A stretch of DNA of 64,000 nucleotides, from the NCBI GenBank assembly GCA_050942895.1, contig JBMNOE010000001.1:186001-250000 (forward strand), in the 5' to 3' direction. Source of the DNA: JBNRMR01 sp050942895 (lineage in GTDB: Bacteria; Bacillota; Clostridia; Christensenellales; UBA1750). The translations under genes were made by a program, and so were the position numbers. Shown here one piece after another: positions 54,091 to 62,345 of this stretch; the first letter of the stretch is position 1, and every line of letters begins with the position of its first letter. The notes below the pieces were generated by a model that worked only from the letters and a program-made list of their open reading frames with translations, did not search any database and was not told where the DNA came from.

Positions 54091-54315
54091 TCAACCCTCT
54101 TGAGTTTCTTTATCTGAGTAATCAACAATTATTTTTTCGCAACTTTTACAAATCTGGGCCGGAAAAACAAAGTCGCTAAAGGTATTGTTCTTAAGCATAA
54201 TTTCCCCTTGTTTTGGGAGTAAAGAAATTTTATGCTGTTGCTTTACCCATGCCACCCTTCTCATTCCCTGTAACAAACCCTGTTCCATTTCATTGTCACA
54301 GTAAGGACACTTCAC
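54091..54315 (-). CDS. Small zinc-ribbon protein (DUF6487-like)
   Basis: 74 residues from a GTG at 54315, which has AAAGGAG eight bases upstream; a longer frame has no site. Two Cys pairs (CPYCDNEMEQG at the start, ICKSCEKIIVDY at the end) probably bind zinc. The gene is clearly richer in A+T than its neighbours and breaks the otherwise usual DUF5711-CvpA pairing, so it may be a recent insertion. Function unknown. Confidence 0.75.
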   Translation of the reverse strand: MKCPYCDNEMEQGLLQGMRRVAWVKQQHKISLLPKQGEIMLKNNTFSDFVFPAQICKSCEKIIVDYSDKETQEG

Positions 54316-54436
54316 ATGTTCCTCTCCTTTACAACTTCCTACTTCATATTTATCAGTATAATACAAAATCATCCATCCATTTTTATATGAAAGAACATGA
54401 AAAACCTTCAGAAAAAGCGGGGAGAAGATACCTCAA

Positions 54437-55540
54437 TCAATCCGGCAGGTTTATAAGCGTCGCGCTGGAGGATGAGAAGAACACCATCATCCTGTTGCCC
54501 ACAGCCTGGACTTCGTTGAAAAGGACGTCGAAATTCTTCGTTTCCTTGACCTTTCCATCAAAGCCGATCGTGTATATTGTGGCCGCATCCGCCGCATAAA
54601 TGTTCTTTTCACCCACGCTAAAGGCGCTGCAGCCCGCAGGAAGCTGCATGTTCACAGCCTCTTTGCCTTTTATTATTCGAAGGGAGGTCACATAACCCCG
54701 GGAAATCTCCGATATTGGCGCCATCACTATCACGCTGCCGCTGTCAGATGCGGCCATGAACTGATAGCCGTAGACCAGCACCTCCACGTCCATGGCGGAG
54801 GATGAGCTTAAAGGCACGCTGCTTATATGCTTGGTGCCCACAGCCAAAGCGCTGGCGCTCTCGCTGTTTATCACCAGGTCATAGACAAGCTCGTCCGTAA
54901 ACTGCTTAAGGGCGACCTCCGTCTTGTTGGGCTCATATATCCGCACCACGCTCACCGGGGCCGACCCGGAAGCATCCAAGGCCACTACCCAAAGAAGCTC
55001 TCTTTGGGCGTAGAACCAGCCCATGTTGATCACAGTTTGATCTGAAAAATGAATTCTGTCAATGTTTGTGCCCTTTTCGTTCAGTATATATATTGTGCTG
55101 CGCTCGTTGTCCAGAAGGGCCACATAATCGTTTTGCGTGCTGCAAACCATGTCCGACATCGCTATGTTCAGCGGCTTTTCAGAATCCGCCGCATCGCTTG
55201 CGGGGAAATAAATCTTCATCTGCTCGTCGTGGTAAACCGCCACGCTTTTGCCCGCAGGGGAAATTATAATATCGTCGCCGGTCGGTATCTCTTTGCTGCT
55301 CACCAGCTTGCCCTCACCGTCCAAAAACAAGAGCTCAGAGCCCTTCACGCTTATGAAGCCGCCCCCCGCAAAGGGATATAGCTCCATATCGCTGGATAAG
55401 GCCAGGTTGTCCGTTTGGGTTATCTGGGCGGAACTAAAAAGCCTGTTCCTTAAAAACACCGCTACCAGCACTATAAGCGCCACCGCAGCCACGGCGGCCA
55501 CGGCAAAGATCATTCTTTTTACGAAAACATTGCGCTGCAT
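54437..55540 (-). CDS. DUF5711 family membrane-anchored protein
   Basis: 367 residues. A single membrane segment near the N-terminus (MIFAVAAVAAVALIVLVAVF) anchors an outside domain with repeated short beta blades (GGFISVKGSELLFLDGEGK, DYVALLDNERSTIYILNEKG, GEKNIYAADAATIYTIGFDG), consistent with a beta-propeller. The family often accompanies CvpA in clostridia. Its role is not known; an envelope-associated scaffold is possible. Confidence 0.75.
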   Translation of the reverse strand: MQRNVFVKRMIFAVAAVAAVALIVLVAVFLRNRLFSSAQITQTDNLALSSDMELYPFAGGGFISVKGSELLFLDGEGKLVSSKEIPTGDDIIISPAGKSVAVYHDEQMKIYFPASDAADSEKPLNIAMSDMVCSTQNDYVALLDNERSTIYILNEKGTNIDRIHFSDQTVINMGWFYAQRELLWVVALDASGSAPVSVVRIYEPNKTEVALKQFTDELVYDLVINSESASALAVGTKHISSVPLSSSSAMDVEVLVYGYQFMAASDSGSVIVMAPISEISRGYVTSLRIIKGKEAVNMQLPAGCSAFSVGEKNIYAADAATIYTIGFDGKVKETKNFDVLFNEVQAVGNRMMVFFSSSSATLINLPD

Positions 55541-55808
55541 TATACTACTCTCCCCCCATAATAACGAAACAGCCTAATACACCGTTTCCCGATTTTGTAT
55601 ATTCGCGGGTCGATATTAAGCCGCAAATTTCCCCCAAGTGAACATCTCTGTCTTTTTTCACCCATTAATAGCCTCATTTGGCAAAGCCTTATTAAAGATT
55701 ATAGCATAAAAAATGACAATACAAAACAGTTTTTATTTTCAAGCCCTCTTTTATGGCCTTAAGTTCCAAAGCCCGCCGACATCGGCAAAAATAAGCGCCG
55801 CAAACCTG

Positions 55809-55866
55809 TTGACAGCACCCTTTCCCTATGCTAAACTGAGTTGCAATTAGCGAATGATTCGCAAAT
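55809..55866 (+). promoter_or_regulatory. Promoter and palindromic operator of the zinc-uptake operon
   Basis: A near-consensus promoter, TTGACA (55809-55814), 17 bases, TAAACT (55832-55837), is followed by a 21-base palindrome centred on G55856: ATTAGCGAAT, G, ATTCGCAAAT (one mismatched pair). It covers the probable transcription start. The 7-1-7 layout GCGAATnATTCGC resembles sites of Fur-family repressors such as Zur, and a Fur-family gene follows. Three GTTGCAA copies flank it. Confidence 0.75.
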
Positions 55867-55908
55867 TCAGTTGCAAAAGTTGCAAAAAACTATGAGAGGA
55901 GGCCGCAA

Positions 55909-56301
55909 ATGAAGGGATATGAAACCGAACAGAGAAAACGCCTCTTTTCTTTTTTCATGGATCACCCGGACACCCATTTCACCATCGAGGAGCTTTCAAA
56001 GAACATTGAGGGCATCAGCCTTAGCGCAATATACAGAAATGTAAGTAAAATGATTGATGATGGCAAAGTGCGCCGCTTCCAGAAGGACGGCTGCCGTAAA
56101 TTTTTATACCAGTATATCGCCGGCGGCGAGTGCGCGAGCCATCTGCATCTAAAATGCAATGGCTGCGGGCTCATACTTCACATGGAGCAAGGCGCAGCCC
56201 AGGCGATAATCGCCGCTGCTCGGAAAAGCAATCGTTTCGAGATTGACAAAACAGCTACCATTCTATATGGCCGCTGCACCTCCTGCAAGCAAGGCAGTTA
56301 G
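55909..56301 (+). CDS. Fur-family transcriptional regulator, probably Zur-like
   Basis: 130 residues. The N-terminal winged helix (TIEELSKNIEGISLSAIYRN, VSKMIDDGKVRRF) precedes a metal-binding part with HLHLKCNGCGLILHM and a final CTSC, two Cys pairs for the structural zinc, and His residues for the sensor site. GAGGAGG lies before the ATG. Its place as first gene of a zinc ABC operon behind a palindrome suggests zinc-dependent autorepression; the metal is inferred from context. Confidence 0.9.
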   Translation: MKGYETEQRKRLFSFFMDHPDTHFTIEELSKNIEGISLSAIYRNVSKMIDDGKVRRFQKDGCRKFLYQYIAGGECASHLHLKCNGCGLILHMEQGAAQAIIAAARKSNRFEIDKTATILYGRCTSCKQGS

Positions 56302-56311
56302 GAGGATAAGA

Positions 56312-56623
56312 TTGGCAAGAAAAGCGCCTCAAGCTATAAGTATATCTGTAAATATAATCCTATGCACAGCCCTCTGCCTGGCGGTGGCCGCATCATTTAT
56401 GTTTATTGCCCATGAATCCGCGCATGACTGCCCCGGCGAAGGCTGCCAAGCCTGCTTAAATCTGCACGGCTGCCTGTCATTCCTTCGGGGTATTCTCCTT
56501 GCAGCGGTTCTTTTTTGCGCATTGCTCTCCGCCGCGAAAAAGGACTATCCGCCGTGCCTTTGGGCCCGTAATATCTCCGGCGCAATCACCCCAATCACCC
56601 TTAAGGTGAAGCTGATAAGTTGA
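56312..56623 (+). CDS. Small Cys/His-rich membrane protein of the zinc operon
   Basis: 103 residues, starting at TTG after GGAGG, ten bases behind the regulator stop. Two membrane segments (NIILCTALCLAVAASFMFIA and GILLAAVLFCALLSAA) flank an outside loop with HESAHDCPGEGCQACLNLHG, a likely metal-binding cluster of three His and several Cys. Similar short proteins with an HDCxGExCxxC loop occur beside zinc transporters in other Firmicutes. Function unknown; zinc sensing or delivery is possible. Confidence 0.7.
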   Translation: MARKAPQAISISVNIILCTALCLAVAASFMFIAHESAHDCPGEGCQACLNLHGCLSFLRGILLAAVLFCALLSAAKKDYPPCLWARNISGAITPITLKVKLIS

Positions 56624-56682
56624 GCAAAGCCTCGCCGCTTTTTACAATGCGCTTCACATGCGCCCCTAATGGAGGTTTTGCA

Positions 56683-58236
56683 ATGAACTTTAGAAAGCTT
56701 ATAATCTGCGCCGCAGCGCTGCTTGCTCTGGCGCTCATATTCACTTCCTGCGCCGAACTGCCCCAAAACTTCGCCGACAAAAACAACGGCGGAACAGGCG
56801 GCGGATCAAATGACGAAATAAACATAATAGCCACCACCTTCCCCCAGTATGACTGGCTGCGGCGGATAATTGGCAATAATAATGAAAATATAAAACTCAC
56901 GCTGCTGACCAAGAGCGGCGTTGACATGCACAGCTTCCAGCCCACTGTTGATGATATTGCCGCCATATCCGTCAGCGATATGTTCGTATATGTGGGCGGC
57001 GCCTCCGATGCCTGGGTGGAAAAGGCCCTTGAAAATGCCGCCAATAAGGATATCGTGTCCATCAGCATGGTGGAGGTTTTGGGCGATGCGGTCAAGGAGG
57101 AGGAAATCATCGAGGGGATGGAGCATGATCACTCCCATGGTCACGGTGAAATCCACCCCGAGGATGTTCAGGACAGACCCCTTTCCGACTGGCAGGGCGA
57201 ATGGCAGAGCGTCGAAATCGCCCTTGAAAGCGGCTTTATGGACGAATACATCGCCCATCAGAGCGGGAGCGGCCAGGACATCACCGCCGCGAAGGAAGGC
57301 TACGCCCAGCGCTGGAAATCCGACTATGCTTACCTTTCCATAGACGGCGGCTCCGTTTCCTTCGGCGGCGTGCCTTTGCCATACAGCTATATTGGTTACC
57401 TGATTGTGCAGGGGGACCATGGCTCCTCCGTCTGGTACGGCTTCGAGGCCCAGGGCGGGGGCGCCCCGAAATATATCGCCTTTTCAGACCATGAGATAGA
57501 GAGCCCGCACGACCACGACGGTGACCACGATCACGATCACGCACCCCATTTCCATCTGCGGTATGGCGATGAAAGCTTTGAGGCCCTGACAAGGATTGAG
57601 AACTGGTCGCCCACCTTCTTTGAAAAGGAAGCTTTCGGTGAGGATATGGCCAGTGCGATGGAGGACCATGGCCACAGCCACGACCATGACCACGAGTTGG
57701 ACGAACATGTCTGGCTTTCCCTTAAAAACGCGCAGACAATCTGCAATTATATGGCCGAAGCCCTTGCCGGGCTGGATGCGGATAACTCCGATGTATATCT
57801 TAAAAACTCGGCTGATTACATCGCGGAACTGGCCGCACTGGACGATGAATACCAAAATGCGGTGAGCAGCGCCTCGGTTAAGACACTGCTCTTTGGCGAC
57901 CGCTTCCCATTCCGCTATCTGATGGACGATTACGGCATCGATTACTTTGCTGCATTCCCCGGCTGCTCCGCCGAAACCGAGGCAAGCTTCGACACCATCG
58001 CTTTCCTGGCAGGAAAGACGGACGAGCTGAATTTGAACTGCGTGCTGGCCATCGACGGCTCCGACCAGTCAATCGCAAGGACGATAGTGCAAAGCAGCTC
58101 CGCAAAGGATCAAAGCATCCTTGTTATGGACTCGATGCAATCGATGAGCGCTTCCACCATAGACTCAGGCGCAACATACCTTTCGATAATGCAGGGCAAT
58201 CTGGAAGTTCTTAAGCAGGCACTTAGTTCAGAATAA
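56683..58236 (+). CDS. znuA: Zinc-binding lipoprotein: ZnuA fold with inserted ZinT domain
   Basis: 517 residues from the ATG with GGAGG seven bases upstream. The lipobox is FTSC (Cys23). The first ZnuA lobe (about 45-145, with H83 in DMHSFQP) runs into a His-rich loop (148-158). A ZinT-type domain follows (about 165-325: LSDWQGEWQSVEIALESG, YAQRWKSDYAYLSIDGG, ending APHFHLRYGDESFE) with its own His-rich stretch (276-291). A third His stretch (328-337) leads into DEHVWLSLKNAQ (H342) and the second lobe. Streptococcal AdcA also joins the two domains, but at the C-terminus. It delivers zinc to ZnuBC. Confidence 0.92.
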   Translation: MNFRKLIICAAALLALALIFTSCAELPQNFADKNNGGTGGGSNDEINIIATTFPQYDWLRRIIGNNNENIKLTLLTKSGVDMHSFQPTVDDIAAISVSDMFVYVGGASDAWVEKALENAANKDIVSISMVEVLGDAVKEEEIIEGMEHDHSHGHGEIHPEDVQDRPLSDWQGEWQSVEIALESGFMDEYIAHQSGSGQDITAAKEGYAQRWKSDYAYLSIDGGSVSFGGVPLPYSYIGYLIVQGDHGSSVWYGFEAQGGGAPKYIAFSDHEIESPHDHDGDHDHDHAPHFHLRYGDESFEALTRIENWSPTFFEKEAFGEDMASAMEDHGHSHDHDHELDEHVWLSLKNAQTICNYMAEALAGLDADNSDVYLKNSADYIAELAALDDEYQNAVSSASVKTLLFGDRFPFRYLMDDYGIDYFAAFPGCSAETEASFDTIAFLAGKTDELNLNCVLAIDGSDQSIARTIVQSSSAKDQSILVMDSMQSMSASTIDSGATYLSIMQGNLEVLKQALSSE

Positions 58237-58278
58237 TTTACAAAATACAAACAGCGCAAAGAAAAAAGCGAGGAAAAA

Positions 58279-58995
58279 ATGGCACTGATCGAAATTAAAA
58301 ATATCTCCTTGGGCTATGAGGGGAAAAAGGTCGTCGAGGATCTCTCCTGCACCGTAAGCTCCGGCGATTACCTTTGCATAGTTGGCGAGAACGGTTCAGG
58401 CAAGAGCACCCTGATGAAGACAATGCTGGGCTTGATACCGCCCATAGCGGGAAAGATCGTCTTTTCGGACGGCCTTCGCCAGAGGGAGATCGGCTACCTG
58501 CCCCAGCAGACTCAAGTCCAAAGGGACTTCCCCGCCTCCGTGATGGAGATCGTGCTTTCGGGCTTTTTAGGCAAGAGCGGGATGAGGCCCTTCTACAGCC
58601 GCGAGGAGAAAAGCCTGGCCTTGGAAAATCTTGAAAGGCTGGGCATATCCGGCCTTTCAAAGCGCTGCTACAGGGAGCTTTCAGGCGGACAGCAGCAAAG
58701 GGTTTTGCTGGCGCGTGCCCTTTGCGCCACGGGAAAAGTGCTGCTCCTGGACGAGCCCGCCGCTGGCCTTGACCCGAAAGCCACCATAGATATGTACCAG
58801 ACGATAATGGATCTCAACCAAAACGACGGCATCACAATCATAATGATATCCCATGACGTGAGTGCAGCCTTGGAGTACGCCAGCCACATTCTGCACATAG
58901 GCAACAGGCCTCTTTTCTTCGGAAAAAAACAGGAATATCTTGAAAGCGACATAGGCAGAGCGTTCTATATAGTCGGCGGAGGTGAATTAAATTGA
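58279..58995 (+). CDS. znuC: Zinc ABC transporter ATPase
   Basis: 238 residues. Walker A GENGSGKST, Q loop (YLPQQTQVQRDFPASV), signature LSGGQQQRV and Walker B VLLLDEPAAGLD are all present, with the switch His in MISHDV. It energises the ZnuB permease. It lies 42 bases after the binding protein and overlaps the permease gene by four bases. Confidence 0.95.
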   Translation: MALIEIKNISLGYEGKKVVEDLSCTVSSGDYLCIVGENGSGKSTLMKTMLGLIPPIAGKIVFSDGLRQREIGYLPQQTQVQRDFPASVMEIVLSGFLGKSGMRPFYSREEKSLALENLERLGISGLSKRCYRELSGGQQQRVLLARALCATGKVLLLDEPAAGLDPKATIDMYQTIMDLNQNDGITIIMISHDVSAALEYASHILHIGNRPLFFGKKQEYLESDIGRAFYIVGGGELN

Positions 58996-59843
58996 GCTTC
59001 GTAATAGAAAAGCTTACGCTATATTTCCAATATCCCTTCGTGCGCTATGCGCTGGTGGTCGGCGTGCTTATCGCCCTTTGCTCATCCCTCCTGGGCGTAA
59101 CCCTTGTGCTCAAAAGATTTTCCTTTATCGGCGACGGCCTTTCCCATGTGGCCTTTGGCGCCATATCCGTTGCAACTGTGCTGAACCTTTCAAACGAGCT
59201 GATACTGGTGGCGCCGGTCACAGTGCTTTGCGCCATATTGCTTCTTCGCACCGGGCAAAACACAAAGATAAAGGGCGACGCCGCCATCGCAATGCTGTCG
59301 GTGGGGGCCCTGGCCCTGGGCTATCTGATAATGAACATATTTTCCACCTCCACAAACCTGTCGGGGGATGTCTGCACCACATTGTTCGGCTCCACAGCCA
59401 TACTGACCCTGTCCCCGCTGGATGTGTGGATTTGCATCGGCATGTCCATCCTGGTCATACTGGTGTTTTTGCTGTTCTACAATAAGATTTTCGCCGTAAC
59501 ATTTGACGAAAGCTTCGCCACGGCCACCGGCATAAGGGCTGGCAACTATAATATGCTGATCGCCGTGATAACAGCCCTTGTCATTGTGCTGGCCATGAAC
59601 CTTGTGGGTTCTTTGCTCACCTCCGCGCTGATAATCTTCCCCGCCATTTCCGCCATGCGGGTTTTCAAAAGCTTTCGCGCAGTCATAATCTGCTCGGTGG
59701 TGTTTGCGGTGGTCTGCTCCACATTGGGGCTTTTGATTTCGATGCTTGCGGGAACCCCCGTGGGCTCCACCATCGTCGCCGTGGATATCGCCGCATTCGG
59801 CCTTTTCAGCCTTGCAGGGCTGTTTCTAAGAGGTAAGAAATGA
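58992..59843 (+). CDS. znuB: Zinc ABC transporter permease
   Basis: 283 residues with eight or more membrane segments; ABC-3 family signatures include GDGLSHVAFGAISVA and LTSALIIFPAISAMRVF. It starts at TTG overlapping the znuC stop, with GGAGG nine bases before. The gene also overlaps the next one by four bases. Confidence 0.95.
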   Translation: MSFVIEKLTLYFQYPFVRYALVVGVLIALCSSLLGVTLVLKRFSFIGDGLSHVAFGAISVATVLNLSNELILVAPVTVLCAILLLRTGQNTKIKGDAAIAMLSVGALALGYLIMNIFSTSTNLSGDVCTTLFGSTAILTLSPLDVWICIGMSILVILVFLLFYNKIFAVTFDESFATATGIRAGNYNMLIAVITALVIVLAMNLVGSLLTSALIIFPAISAMRVFKSFRAVIICSVVFAVVCSTLGLLISMLAGTPVGSTIVAVDIAAFGLFSLAGLFLRGKK

Positions 59844-60295
59844 AGAAGTTTTTTGCAGCTTTGCTTTTGTCCTCGCTGATCATAGGTATGCTGGCGAGCT
59901 GTTCACCGCCCCGGGATGATGACGGCTTCTTTGAATATCCCCCCGCCCCCGATGTCGATCTCACCGCACTGAGCAGCACGATGGTCTTTGCAGAGGTCTA
60001 TAACATAATGACGAACCCTGACGACTACATGGGCAAGACGATCAAGCTAAGCGGGCAGTATTATGCCTCCTACGATGAACTTTTCAAGAAATACTACCAT
60101 TTCATCGTCATCGAGGACGCCACCGCCTGTTGCCAGCAGGGGCTTGAGTTCGCTGTTAAAGGCGAAACTGATTACCCGCAGGATTATCCCCCTGACGGCA
60201 CCGTCATAGAGCTTACAGGCAGCTTTTCCAGCTATGATGAAAGCGGCTATACTTATTATTATATATCAACCGATACTATAATCGTTTTGCAATAA
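59840..60295 (+). CDS. Small lipoprotein of the zinc operon, OB-like
   Basis: 151 residues. The lipobox reads LASC (Cys about 21). The mature part has VYNIMTNPDDYMGKTIKLSG, then FIVIEDATACCQQGLEFAV, a pattern shared with the C-terminal part of TIGR03943-type membrane proteins linked to zinc uptake. The Cys pair in ATACCQQG may bind metal. It overlaps znuB by four bases and is therefore translated with it. Role unknown. Confidence 0.75.
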   Translation: MKKFFAALLLSSLIIGMLASCSPPRDDDGFFEYPPAPDVDLTALSSTMVFAEVYNIMTNPDDYMGKTIKLSGQYYASYDELFKKYYHFIVIEDATACCQQGLEFAVKGETDYPQDYPPDGTVIELTGSFSSYDESGYTYYYISTDTIIVLQ

Positions 60296-60301
60296 AACCT
60301 C

Positions 60302-60344
60302 TTAAAATTAATTTTAATGACAATGCCATTTATTATGATATACT
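60302..60344 (+). promoter_or_regulatory. Promoter and palindrome before the tlpA-like gene
   Basis: ATGACA (60317-60322), 16 bases, TATACT (60339-60344). A perfect 16-base palindrome TTAAAATTAATTTTAA (60302-60317) touches the -35. It suggests that the thioredoxin/ferredoxin genes can be transcribed separately from the zinc genes. Confidence 0.5.
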
Positions 60345-60440
60345 TAACCTGACTAACTGCAATACTTTGCTTTACCACTTATTAGACTGACCTGAAACTT
60401 GCGAAGCTTAACGAAAAAATTACGACAAGGAGACATGCAG

Positions 60441-61070
60441 ATGAGATCAAAAAGCTTTTTTGCCGTCGCTGCTTTGCTTCTGGCGCTCTCGCTGATTGCG
60501 TCCTCCTGCGCGCAGGTGCAGCCCTCGCCCACCATCGCTCCAACAACCGCTCCTGCAAGCGCAACTCCGTCCCCCTCCCCTTCTGAAAGCAAAAAAAGCG
60601 AAAGCCCCGATGAAGTTGAATGGGCTTTGAAATTTGAAACCGTCACCCTTGCCGGCGATCCCGTCACCCATGAGGACTTCGCTGAGAACAAGCTGACCAT
60701 CATCAATGTCTGGGGGACATGGTGCCCTCCCTGTGTGAACGAACTGCCCCATCTCCAGGAGGTCAGCGAATATTACAGCGACAAGGGCGTGCAGATAGTG
60801 GGGGTTATGCAGGATGGCGTGAACGAGATGCTTGAGCCCGTAGCTGAAATGATCGACCACGGCGTCACACTGCTGGAGGACGCCGGAGCAGACTACGTCG
60901 TTCTCTTGCCGGACATCGCCCTTGCAATGACATTTATAAACAGAATGCAGTATTTCCCCACCACTTTCTTTGTTGATGAAAGCGGAGAAGTCATCAAAAC
61001 CGTCATCGGCTCAAAGGATACGGAGGGGTGGAAGAAGGTAATTGATGAAGTTCTTGAAAGCATTGAATGA
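60441..61070 (+). CDS. TlpA/ResA-like thioredoxin lipoprotein
   Basis: 209 residues from the ATG at 60441, eight bases after AAGGAG. The lipobox is ASSC (Cys about 23), followed by a Pro/Thr/Ser linker. The thioredoxin fold has the redox motif in WGTWCPPCVNELPHLQE and the cis-Pro in MQYFPTTFFVDESG. It acts outside the membrane as a thiol reductase. It forms a unit with a CD1871A-type peptide and a polyferredoxin, a grouping repeated in clostridia. Confidence 0.9.
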   Translation: MRSKSFFAVAALLLALSLIASSCAQVQPSPTIAPTTAPASATPSPSPSESKKSESPDEVEWALKFETVTLAGDPVTHEDFAENKLTIINVWGTWCPPCVNELPHLQEVSEYYSDKGVQIVGVMQDGVNEMLEPVAEMIDHGVTLLEDAGADYVVLLPDIALAMTFINRMQYFPTTFFVDESGEVIKTVIGSKDTEGWKKVIDEVLESIE

Positions 61071-61215
61071 TAGCAGGGGCATGATAAGGCCGGTTCAGGC
61101 CGCCCTCATCGCCCTGGGCGCAGTGTTTGTCATCATCGGCGTCTGGCGCGGGGAAGTAGCCACTGTTTTAATGAAAGCAATATATATCTGTCTGGAGTGT
61201 ATAGGTATTGGTTAG
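61045..61215 (+). CDS. CD1871A-type small CXXC membrane protein
   Basis: 56 residues. One membrane segment (VQAALIALGAVFVIIGVW) is followed by RGE and the C-terminal MKAIYICLECIGIG, with the CxxC pair characteristic of this clostridial family. It overlaps the tlpA-like gene by 26 bases and the polyferredoxin gene by eight bases, so the three are translated together. It probably links the outside thioredoxin with the ferredoxin membrane protein in electron transfer; that is inference from constant neighbourhood. Confidence 0.8.
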   Translation: MKFLKALNDSRGMIRPVQAALIALGAVFVIIGVWRGEVATVLMKAIYICLECIGIG

Positions 61216-62131
61216 TTTTTTTCGCGGCCTCTTTAGCTTCCGCCATTTCAGATTGCTTGCCCAAAGCTGTTGGGCCTTGCTGACCAACAGCTACATCGTC
61301 GGTTTCTTTCAGGGGAAAATCTACTCCGGCAAACTTAAAAGCCTTTGCCTCCCGGGGCTTAACTGCTATTCCTGCCCTGGCAGCCTTGGCTCCTGCCCCA
61401 TCGGTTCTCTTCAGGCGGTTTTGGGCAGCGCCAAGTATAAGATATCATTTTATCTGCTGGGCTTTTTCCTGCTGATCGGCACCTTTTTAGGCCGCTTCGT
61501 CTGCGGGTTTCTTTGCCCTTTCGGGCTTTTGCAGGATTTGCTTAACAAGATCCCTTTCTTTAAAAAGATCAAAACCTTTCGGGGCGACAGGCTGCTGCGC
61601 AGCGCTAAATATCTCATATTGCTGATATTCGTGATAATCCTGCCCATGTTCGTGGTGGACGCCGCCGGCACAGGCTCGCCATGGTTCTGCAAATGGATAT
61701 GCCCCGCAGGAACCTTCCAGGGAGGCATTCCCCTTGTGCTGGCCAACAGTTTTTTGCAGGAGATAGTCGGCTTTCTTTTCACATGGAAAGTTCTGATATT
61801 GGCGCTTACCATCTTCGCTTCAATCGTCATATACAGGCCATTTTGCAAGTATATCTGCCCTTTGGGCGCAATATATGCCCTTTTCAACAAGGTTGCCCTT
61901 TACCGCTACCATGTTAATGAAAACAAATGCACAAAATGCCTTAAGTGCGACAGCGCATGCCCCATGAACATCAGCCCCCACAGGGAAACCAACCATCCCG
62001 AATGCATACGCTGCGGCGACTGCAAATCCGCCTGCAAGTTTGGCGCCATTTCATCGGGCTTTTGCGCCGGCTCTGGGGAAAGGGGCGATAAAAAGCAGGA
62101 AACAAAGCAGGAAATGGAGGGCGGCGTCTAA
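61208..62131 (+). CDS. NapH-like membrane polyferredoxin (4Fe-4S)
   Basis: 307 residues, starting at TTG. Four to five membrane segments hold Cys clusters (LNCYSCPGSLGSCPIG, CGFLCPFG, CKWICPAG, CKYICPLGA) of the NapH/YccM type. Two 4Fe-4S ferredoxin motifs lie near the C-terminus (CTKCLKCDSACP and CIRCGDCKSACKFGA). It should pass electrons across or along the membrane, plausibly to the TlpA-like protein. The tail is charged and of low complexity. Confidence 0.9.
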   Translation: MVSFFRGLFSFRHFRLLAQSCWALLTNSYIVGFFQGKIYSGKLKSLCLPGLNCYSCPGSLGSCPIGSLQAVLGSAKYKISFYLLGFFLLIGTFLGRFVCGFLCPFGLLQDLLNKIPFFKKIKTFRGDRLLRSAKYLILLIFVIILPMFVVDAAGTGSPWFCKWICPAGTFQGGIPLVLANSFLQEIVGFLFTWKVLILALTIFASIVIYRPFCKYICPLGAIYALFNKVALYRYHVNENKCTKCLKCDSACPMNISPHRETNHPECIRCGDCKSACKFGAISSGFCAGSGERGDKKQETKQEMEGGV

Positions 62132-62245
62132 GCGTAACGCGAAAAACCGCCGAGCTATGGGCGCATATCATTTCGATCCATCGCTTTCCTTTAATGATGA
62201 AAACGAAAGCGCTCCATGCCGCCTCCATGTAAAAATCCAATAAAA

Positions 62246-62296
62246 CAGCAAAAAGGGACCGCTGGCGTTATCCGTTCCGCCGCCAAGGGTCCCTTT
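62246..62296 (-). terminator. Terminator between the polyferredoxin and GH42 genes
   Basis: AAAGGGACC and GGTCCCTTT form a nine-pair stem around a large G+C-rich loop; TTTTTGCTG follows on the - strand, so it best serves the GH42 gene. Confidence 0.65.
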
Positions 62297-62345
62297 AAAT
62301 AAATCTTAGGTACTGAAAGCCCTAAAAGGCCCCATGCCTGCTATC

